A stretch of DNA of 64,000 nt from Mixophyes australis (taxonomy: Eukaryota > Chordata > Amphibia > Anura > Limnodynastidae). The notes beneath the pieces were generated by a model that saw nothing but the letters and a program-made list of their open reading frames with translations, searched no databases and was not told the DNA's origin. This document shows positions 44,442-55,745 of the stretch, in pieces (the first letter of the stretch is position 1; each line of letters starts with the position of its first letter). The position numbers were made by a program, and so were the translations under genes. Location: NCBI GenBank assembly GCA_036250195.1, contig JAVHZZ010000004.1, positions 162,008,404-162,072,403 on the forward strand, given 5' to 3'.

Positions 44442-45812
44442 GTTTTGTTTTTTGTTTAACGACTTTGGATGAAATAGGCAATTTTTTATTCTTTAATCCA
44501 CACTTCAATTCTCTCAGGACAAGGATCAAAAATAAGATCTTATTGCGTATGCTGACTTTATTAATGTAGGTAACTCTGGTCAGTGGAGCGTCATTTTCAC
44601 AGTCAGTCAGTAACACTGTGCAACAGCATGGTCGGTGTGATACCAGGGATATTTCTTCCCCCTACCCACTGACTGTATAAATAGTAAGAAGCAGTGGTGG
44701 TGAAGGAAGAATGAATTACATGAGGTGGGAAAGCCGGCCACGTTCCACATGTATAGAAAGGGCAATATTTTATTTTTTTGGAATGTACTTTCCTGGTAGC
44801 CAATAAAAGGGTTTGCCCTAAAAACTAAATTGACCTACCCTACCATTGGAACATGACAGACTATTTTGCGCCTTGGTAACTGCGTCAGTAGTTGGCACAA
44901 ATACACCATTGTTTGAAGACAACCATTAGTGCTGCAAGCTTCTTACATATATCTAAAGTACAAGGTCATGTATATGAGAGAGACAGACTTCCTGACACTA
45001 ATTTTATTGAAAAACACAATAGGGAATTATACAGTGCCTAAAGAGTCTTATAGAGGAGACCCACAGCTTGTAGTGAGGTTTCATATCATATTAAAGTACA
45101 GGAACATATATATATATATATATATATATGTGTGAAAGTTACAAGTTCACATCTCATATTGAATCCATTTGTGTAGATTTAGTGGTTATAAAAGATTCAA
45201 ATTGTCTACTTTTACAAACTGGAACCATTGAATATTTAGTAAATGGCAAAAAAACAACAAAAAAAAAAAGTTAAGCTAGCAGTTATTGTATTGTTTGATC
45301 TTCATGGAAATACTTGAAATGTAAGTAGCATTTGGCTAATACTTCTAGTATATGTATTTTTTTTTCTACTAAATATCCATTAAATACAGAATTTACTAGT
45401 CTGTCATTTAGATATTTTTAAGTAACCTCTGTGCAGATTCTAATTTTGTCTATTATTCAAAATTAACATGTAAATTGATAATTGAATGATGTATCACTTG
45501 CTATACATTTATAAGGATTTTGGAATTCTAATGACCAGTTTACAGGATGAGATACATTATTTCTTATGTCACTATGTGTGTCTTTTTAAAGTACTAAATT
45601 TGTTTAACATTTATCTGATACTTATGTTTTACTTCATTTGTCTTTCAAAATATATAAATATCTATCAAAGGCTGTGCATTACCAAGCTTTATAATATACA
45701 CAAAATACATCCACCATGCACTTTTATCACTCCCAAAGTATGTTGCCATGTTAGGATGAGATGCATCTCTAAACAGGAAGGCAGACTTACTTTGTAGAAA
45801 TAAACTGTGGCT

Positions 45813-45820
<8 letters not shown>
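44442..45820 (+). other. DHTKD1 3' UTR and flank with two candidate poly(A) signals
   Basis: The sequence after the stop codon is non-coding. AATAAA occurs at 44802-44807, about 360 bases after the stop, and again at 45799-45804 just before a long AT microsatellite. Either could end the transcript. A short AT run lies at 45106-45128. Transcript data would be needed to set the true end. Confidence 0.55.

Positions 45821-45898
<78 letters not shown>
45815..45898. repeat. (AT)n microsatellite, about 84 bp
   Basis: A pure AT dinucleotide run just after the AATAAA at 45799. Confidence 0.95.
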
Positions 45899-45905
<7 letters not shown>

Positions 45906-46376
45906 AAAAGCCTAGTGGCGTGTGTTAGTCTGTGTGTGGGAAAAAAAACCAAACAAGCTGCAGCGCCACCTGCTGGGCGGAGTTATACACTGACCTACTA
46001 AATTCTTAGCATTATCGAATATATAAAAGTAAAAGCCTAGCGGCGTGTGTTAGTGTGTGTGTGTGGAAAAAACTATTTTCTCAGAAAGAGCTCATCCAAT
46101 TGACCTGAAATTTGGTATACTGACATTATTTGACAAAAAAATTAGAATAGTGAAGTCAGTTAACTTCCATCATCCCCCCCTTCCCCCCGTGGGAGGGGTA
46201 GTAAAGGCTAAATTTACAAGTTGAGGGGTCAAACTCATTTTCGTGAGGTAATTTTACCTCATGAACTCCTCCCTGAGGAGGCCTGGGCTAGGCCCAAATG
46301 CATGACAAGAACCTTTTTAAGATCTTAAGTAGCTTGATTTGACTAGAATGCATGATACTCATGCACGGGTTAACTT
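45899..46376. mobile_element. Possible Helitron-like fragment
   Basis: TTATAAAAGCCTAGTGGCGT near 45902 recurs as AAAAGCCTAGCGGCGTGTGT near 46028. Helitron 5' ends often contain TATAATAAAAG-type text, and the GCATGATACTCATGCACGGG near 46348 looks like a terminal hairpin. No Rep/helicase coding. Weak. Confidence 0.25.
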
Positions 46377-46418
46377 GTGTATGTATGTATGTATGTATGT
46401 ATGTATATATATATATAT
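46377..46418. repeat. (GTAT)n and (AT)n microsatellite
   Basis: GTATGTATGTATGTAT followed by ATATATATAT. Confidence 0.9.
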
Positions 46419-46419
46419 A

Positions 46420-47000
46420 CAAAAAAGGAGCGCCAAACATAGTGTGATAACGTCAATTAGCAACACAGTGACCATATATTCCAAATTGGTCTCGTACCAG
46501 AAACGAAGGGTAAAATCGCTTATCTGGATAATAATATCCCTTTGGTCTTCTACCAGATTTTTCTTAAGTGACCTCAGTCTTCTGCGTCCATCCAATACTA
46601 GGACTCAATAGGAAATAGCAAATAATAGTGTAGTGTGTTCATAACATGCAGAAAGTATCATTCTATATAAAAAATATTTTAATCCAAAAACATGCCATAT
46701 CCATTCATGACAATAAAATGCCCGTACATTATATAAAATTAAGTCAAGCTTATCTGTGACAAGGACTCATCCAGAGATCCTTAAGGCCCACAAGTGATGT
46801 CAGTTCCTTCCACCAGGATAGGAGATTACCACGTGAATAGTTCCTAAGCTCCTCTGGAAATGAAACTCCTTCGCAATCACCAGTCAGTCAGTACTCCCTT
46901 GACGCGTTTCGTCCTTAACGACTACCCTTTTGAGAAAGTTGTTAAGGACGAAACGCGTCAAGGGAGTACTGACTGAGTGTAACCTGTGAGTGTGCTAAAA
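46420..47000. mobile_element. Probable Penelope-like pLTR fragment with facing hammerhead-like ends
   Basis: Ends in a palindrome: GTACTCCCTTGACGCGTTTC and CGTCCTTAAC face their inverse at 46940-46975. Each arm contains GGACGAAACGCGTCAAGG, like the GAAACGCGTC of the element at 3678. No coding remains. Confidence 0.45.
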
Positions 47001-47780
47001 TATAATAAAATAAGTGAGAAAAAAAAGTGAATTTATTTTTTTTATTATTATAAATCAACCCAATTAGGTCTCTATTGTTTGTGTTAGAATACTGGAAACA
47101 CGAAATAAATGGTGACCATATAAAAAACACTCCATAAGAATCATAGGAAAAATATGAGAATACCCATACAATTTAAGATTTATCTATCAGTTCTGGCTGC
47201 TAAACATCTGAGAAATAGCATTGGAACTGTGATTTGTATAAATAATTAACCAGCTATGATGAATGCCAGTTGTAGAAAAAGTGTGTGTCTCTGAATATTT
47301 ACCAAACGAAATAGGGAACATGTAGCTAATTATGATAGTTTTGTCATAAATACAACAAATACATTTTACTAAAATATTTTGCCACTCCCTTTCCTGAAAG
47401 GCACATATATATATATATATATATAAAATCAAGTAAGCATAACTGATATACTATAATTACATTTTTACAGATTCACCAATTAAAAAACGTTCTGAATTTC
47501 AACTATGCATCTCAGAACCCTAGAGACTTTACCCAATTTGTGGCCACATAATAATAAGAATTAATGTGGGATATACAGCTATACTGCTTCAGCGGCACAG
47601 GTGTATATATGGTACCATTTGTATACAAGAACACATGTAGAATGTCCTTAACTGATGCTATACATATTTAAACTCCAAAAAAAAGGAGATATACTAGCCT
47701 TGTACTGGCACAGCAGAACAGGTGTATACAAACATGAATTCGTGTGATTTGATGATTAACACAGTAATACATTTACCAGG
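47001..47780. other. Intergenic DNA, nothing recognised
   Basis: AT-rich, with a short AT run at 47405-47425. No gene is seen. Confidence 0.45.
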
Positions 47781-48438
47781 TGTCACGATTCAGGAGTATT
47801 TCTTACTGGTTTTTGGCACTACTCACCAAAGAGGCGCGGAGTCTAACATGTTCCAGGTCTTCACCAGGAACCCCCGCAAGGAAGTATGGTCTTAGCTGCG
47901 GGAACACGCAGGTCGCGGACCTCAGAGGGAGCAACCAGTGAAGCAAGGATGGAAGCGGTGTCAGGCAGGCCGGGTCAGAACCAAGATATCAATAGATGCC
48001 GCGGGGAGAATCCAATATTCGTAGTCAGGAGCTAGCCGGGTCAGGTATCAGAAGCGCAGGAGAATGGTCAATAACAAGCCGAGGTGAATTCACAGGGAGC
48101 ACAGAGAAGGAATGGTCAGGACAAGCCGGGTAATACACTGGAGAAACAGATAGCAAACAACAGGAACGCTGGAGCAAGGATGAGACCTAATACTCTGGCA
48201 CCCATCATGTGTCAGAGTAAGCCTTTTATAGGGGGAGACAGGGGGCAGGGCTGCCTACGGCGGTGGTGACGCTGAACACCACCGCCGGATAATGTGGATC
48301 GCGTTCCGTTGCTAAGCAACGGGACGCGCGGCTGCCGGGACCCGGAAGTGACGACCGGTTGCCTAGCAACCGGCCGTCTGATATCGGATGGGAGCGCCCG
48401 TCCCTGTGCGGAGGATGAGACATGGACGGCGCGTGACA
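47781..48438 (-). repeat. Element A 3' LTR
   Basis: Starts TGTCACGATTCAGGAG and ends GCGCGTGACA on the + strand (TG...CA). The first 77 bases are repeated at 52684-52762. 658 bp. Confidence 0.85.
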
Positions 48439-48632
48439 GTACCTCCTCTTTCTATTTGTCGGATAGATCTCCCTTTGAGAAATTGTTTCAATAGACGTGG
48501 GGCGTGGAGATCTTTTTTATTCACCCAGGATCTCTCCTCTGGCCCGAAACCTTTCCAGTGAACCAAGAATTGATGCCGTCCGTGGAGGATACGGAAATCC
48601 ACGATGCGGCTGACTTCAAATTCTTCGCCCAC
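48363..48632 (-). pseudogene. Element A chromodomain (integrase C-terminus)
   Basis: Encodes [20 protein letters not shown], then [18 protein letters not shown]. This is the chromodomain pattern (ILD-type start, LVHWKGF, SWV). It is shifted one frame from the integrase part and runs into the LTR. Confidence 0.8.
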
Positions 48633-49108
48633 AGCAGTCCGAATAGGAGCAGGATGACGGGCAAGCGATAAAACTTATTAAGGATTAATGGTTTGAGGAG
48701 GGAAACATGAAACACATTGTGAATCCTTAGAGAGGGAGGCAGCCGGAGTCTATAAGTTACCGGGTTGATGACATGTGTAATAGGGAAAGGGCCAATATAA
48801 CGTGGAGCCAATTTCTGAGAGGGTACTCGGAGTTTGAGGTTGCGAGTAGACAACCTAACCTTGTCATGGATCTGAAGCAAGGGACTATTCCTTCTATGAC
48901 GAACAGCAGCTTGCTTATAACGTTGGGAAGTCTCCTGGAGCTTGTCTTTGGTATTTGCCCAAATGTGAGAGAAGTCCAGAGTCAGAGTATCAGCAGCAGG
49001 AACTGGAGATGGAATACAACTGGAGAAGTTAGGGAGGGTGGGCTGGGTTCCATAAACGACATAGAAGGGAGAGGAACCTGAGGATTCGTGATGGTGAAAG
49101 TTATGCAC
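48521..49108 (-). pseudogene. Element A integrase C-terminal part
   Basis: Includes [39 protein letters not shown] and [13 protein letters not shown], the usual order after the integrase core. It ends before the chromodomain at a frame break. Confidence 0.8.
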
Positions 49109-49165
49109 GAATTCTGCCCAGGGTAGAAGACTAGACCATTTGGATTGGTTCTCTGATGAAAAACA

Positions 49166-49462
49166 TCATAGGAAGACCTCCAGGTCTTGGTTAACGTGCT
49201 CTGTCTGGCCATTGGTTTGAGGATGATAGCCAGAAGAATATTTGAGTTCAGAATCGAGTGTCTTGCAAAAGGCCTTCCAGAACTGTGACACAAATTGGAC
49301 TCCACGATCCGAGATGATTTCACGAGGACAGCCATGGAGTCTAAAGATCTTTGATGAAGATAGTAGCCAATTGAGATGCAGATGGAAGAGCAACCAAGGG
49401 CACGAAGTGGGCCATCTTCGAGAATCTGTCCACCACAACCCAAATAGTAGTAAACCCGTCAC
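49166..49462 (-). pseudogene. Element A integrase core, second half
   Basis: Carries [19 protein letters not shown] (second catalytic Asp) and [20 protein letters not shown] (catalytic Glu in QTE). It lies in a different frame from the preceding pol stretch, and a stop follows LEVFL. Confidence 0.82.
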
Positions 49463-50750
49463 TTATAGGGAGATCAGTGATGAAATCCATCGATATGCTT
49501 TGCCATGGAAGATCAGGAATAGGAAGTGGTTGCAAAAGACCAGAAGGTGCTGACCTCGGATTCTTACAACGGGCACAAGTTGTACAGGAAGCCACGAACT
49601 CTTGAACATCGGAATGTAAGGTTGGCCACCAGAATCGTTGCCGTAGGAATTCATATGTCTTCTTGACACCAGCATGTCCAGATAGTTTGGAGGAGTGTGC
49701 CCATCGTAGAGCTTTGGGTCGTAAATTCGTTTCCAAGTAGGAACAACCTCTCGGGGGTGTTCTAGCAGAGGCTCCGGTAAAGGCAATGATGCTGGTTGGA
49801 GAGATGATGGGAAGAGGCTCCGTGGGAGAACATAAGTCAGAATTGTCAAATGAACGAGAGAGAGCATTTGCCCGCACATTTTTGGACCCAGTATAGTATG
49901 TCAGGACTAGATTAAAATGGGAAAAGAAGGATGCCCATCGAGCCTGGCGTGGGTTAAGACACCGTGCTTCACTAATGTAGAGCAGATTCTTGTGGTCCGT
50001 TAAGACTGTCACAGGATGGCGGGAGCCCTCCAGGAGATGGCGCCTCTCCTCCAGGGCAGATTTGATCGCCAGGAGCTCCTTGTGGCCGATGCCGTAATTC
50101 TTTTCATGACTAAGAAACTTTTTAGAGAAGAACCCACAGGGGAGATGTGGGCTAAGTCCGGATTTCTGGAACAGGACTGCCCCTATACCAACGGCGGATG
50201 CATCAACTTCAAGAAAAAAGGGTTTTAGTTGGTCTGGTTGTGAGAGAACGGGGGCAGACGTAAAGGCTTGTTTCAGCCGGTCGAAGGCTTCTAAGGCGGC
50301 AGGAGGCCAATTTTTAGGATCGGCCGATTTTTTTCGAGTCAGGGCAGTTATTGGAGCGATTACAGAGGAAAAGTTCTTGATGAACTGCCTGTAGTAGTTG
50401 GTAAACCCAATAAACCTCTGGATGGCTTTGGTTCCCCGGGGACGAGGCCAACTAGTAACGGCTGATACCTTCTGCGGATCCATGCGCAATCCAGAGCCTG
50501 AAACGATGTATCCAAGAAAAGGAATCGGTTTGACCTCTAAGATACATTTTTCTGGTTTGTAGTACAGTTGGTGGGTGTGTAAACGTGATAAGACCTCCTT
50601 TACATGACCCCGATGGGAATTTATATCTTGTGAGAATATTATGATATCGTCCAAATAGACAACAACAAAACGATATAAGACATCTTGGAAGACCTCGTTG
50701 ACAAAGGACTGGAAGACTGCGGGGGTGTTGCAATGCCCAAAGGGCATCAC
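49341..50750 (-). pseudogene. Element A RT, RNase H and integrase N-terminal part
   Basis: 469 open codons from an internal ATG. MPFGHCNTPAVFQSFVNEVF and VVVYLDDIIIFS are RT (YLDD catalytic pair); LEVDASAVGIGAVLFQ and VLTDHKNLLYISEA are RNase H; HAGVKKTYEFLRQ with CTTCARCK is the integrase zinc part; [20 protein letters not shown] begins the catalytic core (first Asp). The same frame is open upstream to a TGA at 51021-51023, which separates it from the protease. A frameshift ends it before SDRG. Confidence 0.88.
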
Positions 50751-51020
50751 AAGGTATTCGAAGTGTCCGTCTCGCGTATTGAACGCAGTCTTCCATTCAT
50801 CTCCTTGACGAATACGTACTAGATTGTAGGCGCCTCGTAAGTCCAGTTTGGAAAAGACTTGTGCTCCGCTGATTTTATCAAACAGATTGGTAATGAGGGG
50901 TAATGGATAGCGATTCTTGATGGTGATTTTGTTAAGTTGTCGGTAATCGATACAGGAGCGAAGGCCCCCATCCTTCTTTTTAACGAAGAAGAATCCTGCG
51001 CCAGCTGGAGACGAGGATTT

Positions 51021-51638
51021 TCAGGTGAATCCCCGGGATAAATTCTCGGAAATGTATTGTGACATAGCTTGACTTTCAGGTAACGATAAGAGATAAGTCC
51101 TGCCATGAGGAATCTGTTTGCCCAGAATCAGTTCAATCGGGCAATCCCAAGGGCGATGAGGCGGCAGGATCTCAGATCTCTTCTTGGAAAAGACCTCTTT
51201 AAAGGCCTGATAGGCCGACGGAAGGGTAATCTCTTCCGGAACGGTGCGAGTTAAACAGACTCGTGGACGAGGGGAGGAGAAGCACTTGTTATGACAATGC
51301 GGACCCCAGGAGATAACTTCGGCTCGGACCCAGTTGAATTGAGGAGAATGGGCTCGAAGCCAAGGAAGTCCCAGAATTAAAGGATTCACAGATTGTGGTA
51401 ACACAAGGAATTGGATCCACTCCTGATGTAAGGCTCCTACCAATAGCTGAACCGCACTCGTGGTGCTGGAGATGATCCCGTTGCTGACGCGGTTACCATC
51501 CACGGCTGTGAGTGTAAGCGGTTGAGGCAGATCTTGAATGGACAATTGGAGCTGTGAGGCAAGAGAGGCCAAGATGAAATTCCCTGCGGCATCGGAATCC
51601 ACGAAGGCAAAGGTTCGCTGGGTTCCTTTAGTGGTCAT
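51021..51638 (-). pseudogene. Element A protease and pol linker
   Basis: RTFAFVDSDAAGNFILASLA is the retroviral-type aspartic protease site, with DSDA instead of the usual DSGA, so the catalytic Gly is Asp. LILGLPWLRAHSPQFNW is the flap-side motif. The frame continues to a TGA at 51021-51023, just before the RT. In frame with 49341-50750. Confidence 0.82.
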
Positions 51639-51753
51639 AAGCTGGACGGGGATAAGGAACTCGGGATTAGAGGTAAAATAGGGAGTGGAAACAGCAACTC
51701 CTAGGGCGGCCTCCCTCTTACCGTCTAGGAGGAGGCGTTTCCCGGTCTCTTAG

Positions 51754-51796
51754 GGCAAAGACTTAATATATGACCAGCCTCTCCGCAGTATAAACA
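51754..51796 (-). pseudogene. Element A Gag zinc knuckle
   Basis: [14 protein letters not shown], a Cx2Cx4Hx4C nucleocapsid knuckle. It lies in a different frame from the Gag stretch upstream (51828-52607), so a frameshift sits near 51840. Confidence 0.8.
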
Positions 51797-51827
51797 TAAT
51801 TTCTGCTTGAACCGTCTCAAGCGTTCT

Positions 51828-52607
51828 TCAGGCGTCAATCTTGAATGGCCAAGCTGCATAGGCTCTTCCGTGGAAGATAGGGGATTTTGAAATTGGGGGG
51901 CCAGTCGAGGGGTACGTCTCGTAGAGGATCTCTCTGAAGTTCTCTCCCTGAAGCGAAGAACGACCCTGATACATAGAGAAATGAGAGTCCAGTTCCGAGG
52001 GAAGTTCTCTAGTGACTAGTTCATCTTTGATTCGGTCGGTAAGACCCTGCCAGAAGGTGGCAATGAGGGCCTCATTATTCCACTGAAGCTCAGAAGAGAG
52101 AGTGCGGAATTGTACCACATGCTGGCCGACAGACATGGAACCTTGCCGGAGATTCAGGAGACTAGAAGCCGCAGAGGAAACCCGACTTGGTTCATCGAAA
52201 ACTCTTCGGAACATGTCAATAAAAGTAGCCGAACTCTCCAACGAAGGGTCATTGCGCTCCCATAACGGTGAAGCCCAGGCCAAGGCTTGCCCACTGAGAA
52301 GAGATATTATGAAAGCCACCTTGGTACGCTCAGAGGAGAAGGCTGAAGAATTGCACTCAAAGTGGATGGCGCACTGGTTGAGGAACCCTCTGCACCTCTT
52401 CGGATCTCCGTCGTACTTCTCCGGAGCAGGAATTCTAAGCCTGGTAGATGAAGTCAGGGGAGGAGATGGAGCTACTGCGGCCGCAGCAGAGGGAGCAGCG
52501 GGGGTTTCAGCCTGGGGGCGTTGGACCGCCTGTAAGGTGTCTAGCCGTGACATAATTTCTTGGACACACTGGAGTAAACGAGCTTGGTCCGCCTCCTGCT
52601 GTTCCAC
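51828..52607 (-). pseudogene. Element A Gag (coiled coil and capsid)
   Basis: 259 codons: an N-terminal coiled coil (about residues 1-35), an Ala/Pro linker, then capsid with KYDGDPKRCRGFLNQC, FIISLLSGQALAWASPLWE and the VGQHVVQFRTLSSEL helix. The frame runs to the break before the zinc knuckle. The ATG at 52607 is the natural start, about 75 bases from the LTR. Confidence 0.85.
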
Positions 52608-52683
52608 TCGGCGGCCCAGATGGATAAGGAGATCTCAAGCTGAGGGCTCACCTGCTCCATCTGACGTCATGGTCAGAGTATAC

Positions 52684-53093
52684 TGTCACGATTCAGGAGT
52701 ATTTCTTACTGGTTTTTGGCACTACTCACCAAAGAAGCGCGGAGTCTAACGTGTTCCAGGGCAACAGGCAAAACAGCGTGGTCCAAGGTACAGGCAAACG
52801 ATTTGGGGTCTCAGGCAAGCAGGCAAGGTCCAAGGTACAGGCAGGGGTCATACACAGAAGTTCAGTCCAGGGGGTATATAACAAATAGCACAGGAGCAGG
52901 TTAGCAGCAGCCAGAAACAAACGGATGAACTGCACAGGGCACAGCTAGAGGCCGGTACTAAAACCAGTTCTAATCAGGCATTAGGCAAGGAAATTAACTC
53001 CTTCAGGTAAATAGAAGAGTTCAGGAAAAGAACAGCAGCACCTCTGGTGGTATGAGGCACTACTGCTAGGTACAAACAGACAGAGTTGTAACA
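52684..53093 (-). repeat. Hybrid LTR joining elements A and B
   Basis: 52684-52762 matches the end of the element A LTR. About 52760-53093 matches the U3 side of the element B LTR (57011-57343). The junction falls on a shared CAGG. TG...CA ends are kept (TGTCAC at 52684, TGTAACA at 53093). Read on the minus strand it is a B U3 followed by an A terminal part. Confidence 0.8.
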
Positions 53094-53142
53094 TAGCCCC
53101 CCCTTTAAGGAGCGGATTCCAGACACTCCATACAAGCTCCCT

Positions 53143-53418
53143 TCAGGTCTTCCTCCTCTTCTTTTTCTTTTTATGGGATCTTCTTGAAGATCCAATTGGG
53201 CTCTTCTCCAAAGGAGTACAGAGAAGACCCAATTCCTCAAAAGCAAAAGAAGAATTGGCAAATTCGTTCACTAAGTCTCTTGTATCTTCAACAAATTCAC
53301 TCTCAGAGTCTGAGTCCCAGCCAAGGGTCGGGATAGGACCTTTTATTCTATTAGAAGATGGCGGTATGCCCAAAAAGCCAGTCACCAAGGTTGGTGTTTG
53401 TTGTGACTGAAGTGGCAA
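53143..53418 (-). pseudogene. Element B Gag-like C-terminal part
   Basis: Encodes a short acidic segment (DSDSESEFVEDTRDL) and a basic tail rich in Lys and Arg, just before the polypurine run. It overlaps the end of 53382-53753 in another frame. No known domain. Confidence 0.5.
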
Positions 53419-53753
53419 AACAAGGTTTTTCCGTTCTTGTTAACCTTCTCCCTAGGTGACCTAGACTGTCTGATGGAAGACACATTCATAGAGGTCTTAT
53501 GGACAAGTGCAGGAACTGACGCACAGGCTGGAATGTGCACAGAAAAATTGTGATCAGATGACTTGACTATGGATGGAGTGTACTTCTGACAAACAGCATC
53601 AACAAAGTCCATGGTATTATGAATAATGGGGTCATCGGAATTTAGTAATGAGAAGGCCCAGGTTTGTGGCTCCCCTCTAAAACACATAATGATTGAACCC
53701 ACTTGGTTAAATTGGTCAACAAAATAATCTGGAGATTCTTGAAACTGTTTCAT
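53382..53753 (-). pseudogene. Element B capsid-like piece
   Basis: IIMCFRGEPQTWAFSLLNSD matches the capsid block LLSGQALAWASPLWERND of element A in pattern (hydrophobics, xGxAxxWA), followed by FVDAVCQKYTPS like FIDMFRRVFDEPS. It sits downstream of the zinc-knuckle piece, the reverse of normal Gag order. Confidence 0.6.
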
Positions 53754-54064
53754 GAAAAGTTTGAGTACTGTAATAAACTGATGTCTCCATCAAAGAAGAC
53801 AGGAGGGGGATCTGATGACTCAGTAGAGGCTTTTGGGCATTCAGGCTCAATAGCAGTCTCTGGAGAGTACCCAGCTTGTGCAGCAGTCTCTGGAGAGTCC
53901 TCAACTGGAACGGCCGAGCAGGAGTCCCCGAATGGGGCGGCAAGTTGGGCACACTTGATGGGAAGCCCGGACTGGGCACAGCACTCTGACTGGATAGCAC
54001 TGTGAGATGCCTCAGAGCAGACAGCACTGTGAGATGCCTCAGAGCAGACAGCACCAAGTGGTAA

Positions 54065-55536
54065 CTAGGTGTCACGGGCACTAGGAGTCTTTACCCAGAA
54101 TATCACCAGATGATGTTCTTACCAGAGTAATATAGCTGGTACTATGGTCCTCTGGTAGCAAGGTGACAATGGAACAGGAGAATCAGCAGATGGGGAGAGA
54201 ATGCTCGAGGAAAGTCTATGACTAGCAGCAACTGGTAATGACTAGATGTATATACACGAGGAACCAAATGGACAAGTAAACGTGAGGAGAGTCAGTGGTC
54301 TGCGTACAGCAAGTTGTACCACTGCTATAGTGAGGAGGAATGTCCAGGAGTAGAGAGGAGGTAGTGAAGGTCAGTGGTCTGCGTATAGCAAGTTGTACCA
54401 CAGTCTAGTGAAGGAATGGATTCCAGGTGCAAGTAGGTAACGGGGAAGTCAGTTGTCTGCGTACAGCAAGTTGTACCACTGCTTATGTGAAAGGATACTT
54501 GAAACTGGTGCCAATGAGAAATAGGAGTCAGTGGTCTGCGTTCAGCAAGTTGTACCACTGCTATATATATGTATGGAGGGACACGAGGAGATGAATGGAA
54601 TACTGAGGATACACGGGGCACACGGAACCTGATCCCACGATGATATCCACAATATAATAATAACTGACAAGCGCTGCTAGAAGTATACAAAGTCACTATA
54701 GGGATCCAGGCAATAGGAAACAAAGTCAATAGTAACAATAGCCTTAGTAGATGGACGACTCCGGAGATGAACACAACACAGTCCAGACGGATATGCAATA
54801 CAATAGCAAAGTCAATGGAAATTATGCATACCGCGGTTCAGGAGAGCAGGCTGTCAGGGAGACGTGTAGGGATACCTGAATGGCTGAACGCCGGCAGGAG
54901 GAGAGACCACTGGAAGCTGGAAGCAGTAATCAAGTTGGTGCAGCGCACGAAAGGTAATCAACGGAGCAATACTCAGGAAGCAGTAATAAGTAACACTGGA
55001 AACATGATGAACACGGGAGAGTTGAGGCGGTCTGGTATCCGGCAGTAGTAGCGAAGGCAGCGGGGAGCAGACACGCTGAACACAGGAGAGTTGAGGCGGA
55101 CTGGAATCCGGCAGCAGTAGCAGATAGGAATCAGCTGAGTGCAGACACGATGAACACAGGAGAGTTGAGGCGGAATGGAATCCGGCAGCAGTAGCAGATA
55201 GGAATCTGCTGAGTGCAGACACGATGAACACAGGAGAGTTGAAGTGGTCTGGAAACCACAATCGAAGTAGACAGGAATCAGCTGGAGCTGAATACACGAG
55301 GAAACACAGGAACACCTTCAGAGGCTCATGGGGAATGAGACTCCAAGATCAGGCAACAAGGTAATGATCACAGGTGGTTTAAATAGGGAGGGTTGCCTGA
55401 TCATCCAATCAATTAAAAGCAACAGGTACTGAAGGTTTCATAAGGGCTGCACATGCGCAGACCCTCAGGATGGCGGACCGCCGCGGTTCCTGAACACAGG
55501 AGAAATGGCACTCACAGTCCGGTGAGTGACACTCGG
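54065..55536. mobile_element. Solo LTR inside element B, with CTAGG/CTCGG flanks
   Basis: TGTCACGGG at 54070 to GAGTGACA at 55531 (1462 bp); ends TGTCAC/GTGACA resemble those of element A. The five bases outside are CTAGG and CTCGG, probably a mutated duplication. It contains two minisatellites: a roughly 80-bp unit with GTCAGTGGTCTGCGTACAGC (54288-54565) and a unit with ACACAGGAGAGTTGAGGCGG (54990-55270). Confidence 0.55.
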
Positions 55537-55620
55537 GCTGAACCGCGTGGACAGGCAACTCGGCCTGAACCGCGTAGACAGGCAACTCTGGAACGGGCTG
55601 GAGGGACATGGCCCTCTCTG

Positions 55621-55745
55621 GAGCAGACTGTAAGGGCAGCGCCCCCTCTGGAGCAGACTGTAAGGGCAGCGCCCCCTCTGGAGCAGACTGTAAGGGCAGC
55701 GCCCCCTCTGGAGCAGACTGTAAGGGCAGCGCCCCCTCTGGAGCA
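55621..55745. repeat. 30-bp tandem repeat, four exact units
   Basis: Unit begins GAGCAGACTGTAAGGGCAGC. Four identical copies then a partial one. Confidence 0.92.

Larger units (their letters stand above)
47781..52762 (-). mobile_element. Element A: chromodomain Ty3/Gypsy LTR retrotransposon
   Basis: Minus-strand element with a 3' LTR (47781-48438), internal region and only the last 79 bases of its 5' LTR (52684-52762), which is fused to the LTR of element B. It encodes Gag, protease, RT, RNase H, integrase and a C-terminal chromodomain, which places it among vertebrate chromoviruses such as the Sushi type. The shared LTR parts differ at about 2 of 77 positions, so the copy is fairly young. 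It has a premature stop in pol and several frameshifts. Confidence 0.85.

Noticed and set aside
45899..46376. Full Helitron
   Set aside because: Only weak terminal resemblance, with no Rep/helicase coding and no certain 3' CTRR end; kept only as a low-confidence fragment.
52102..52749. 215-codon plus-strand open frame
   Set aside because: It is the antisense shadow of element A Gag, whose minus-strand frame has clear capsid motifs.
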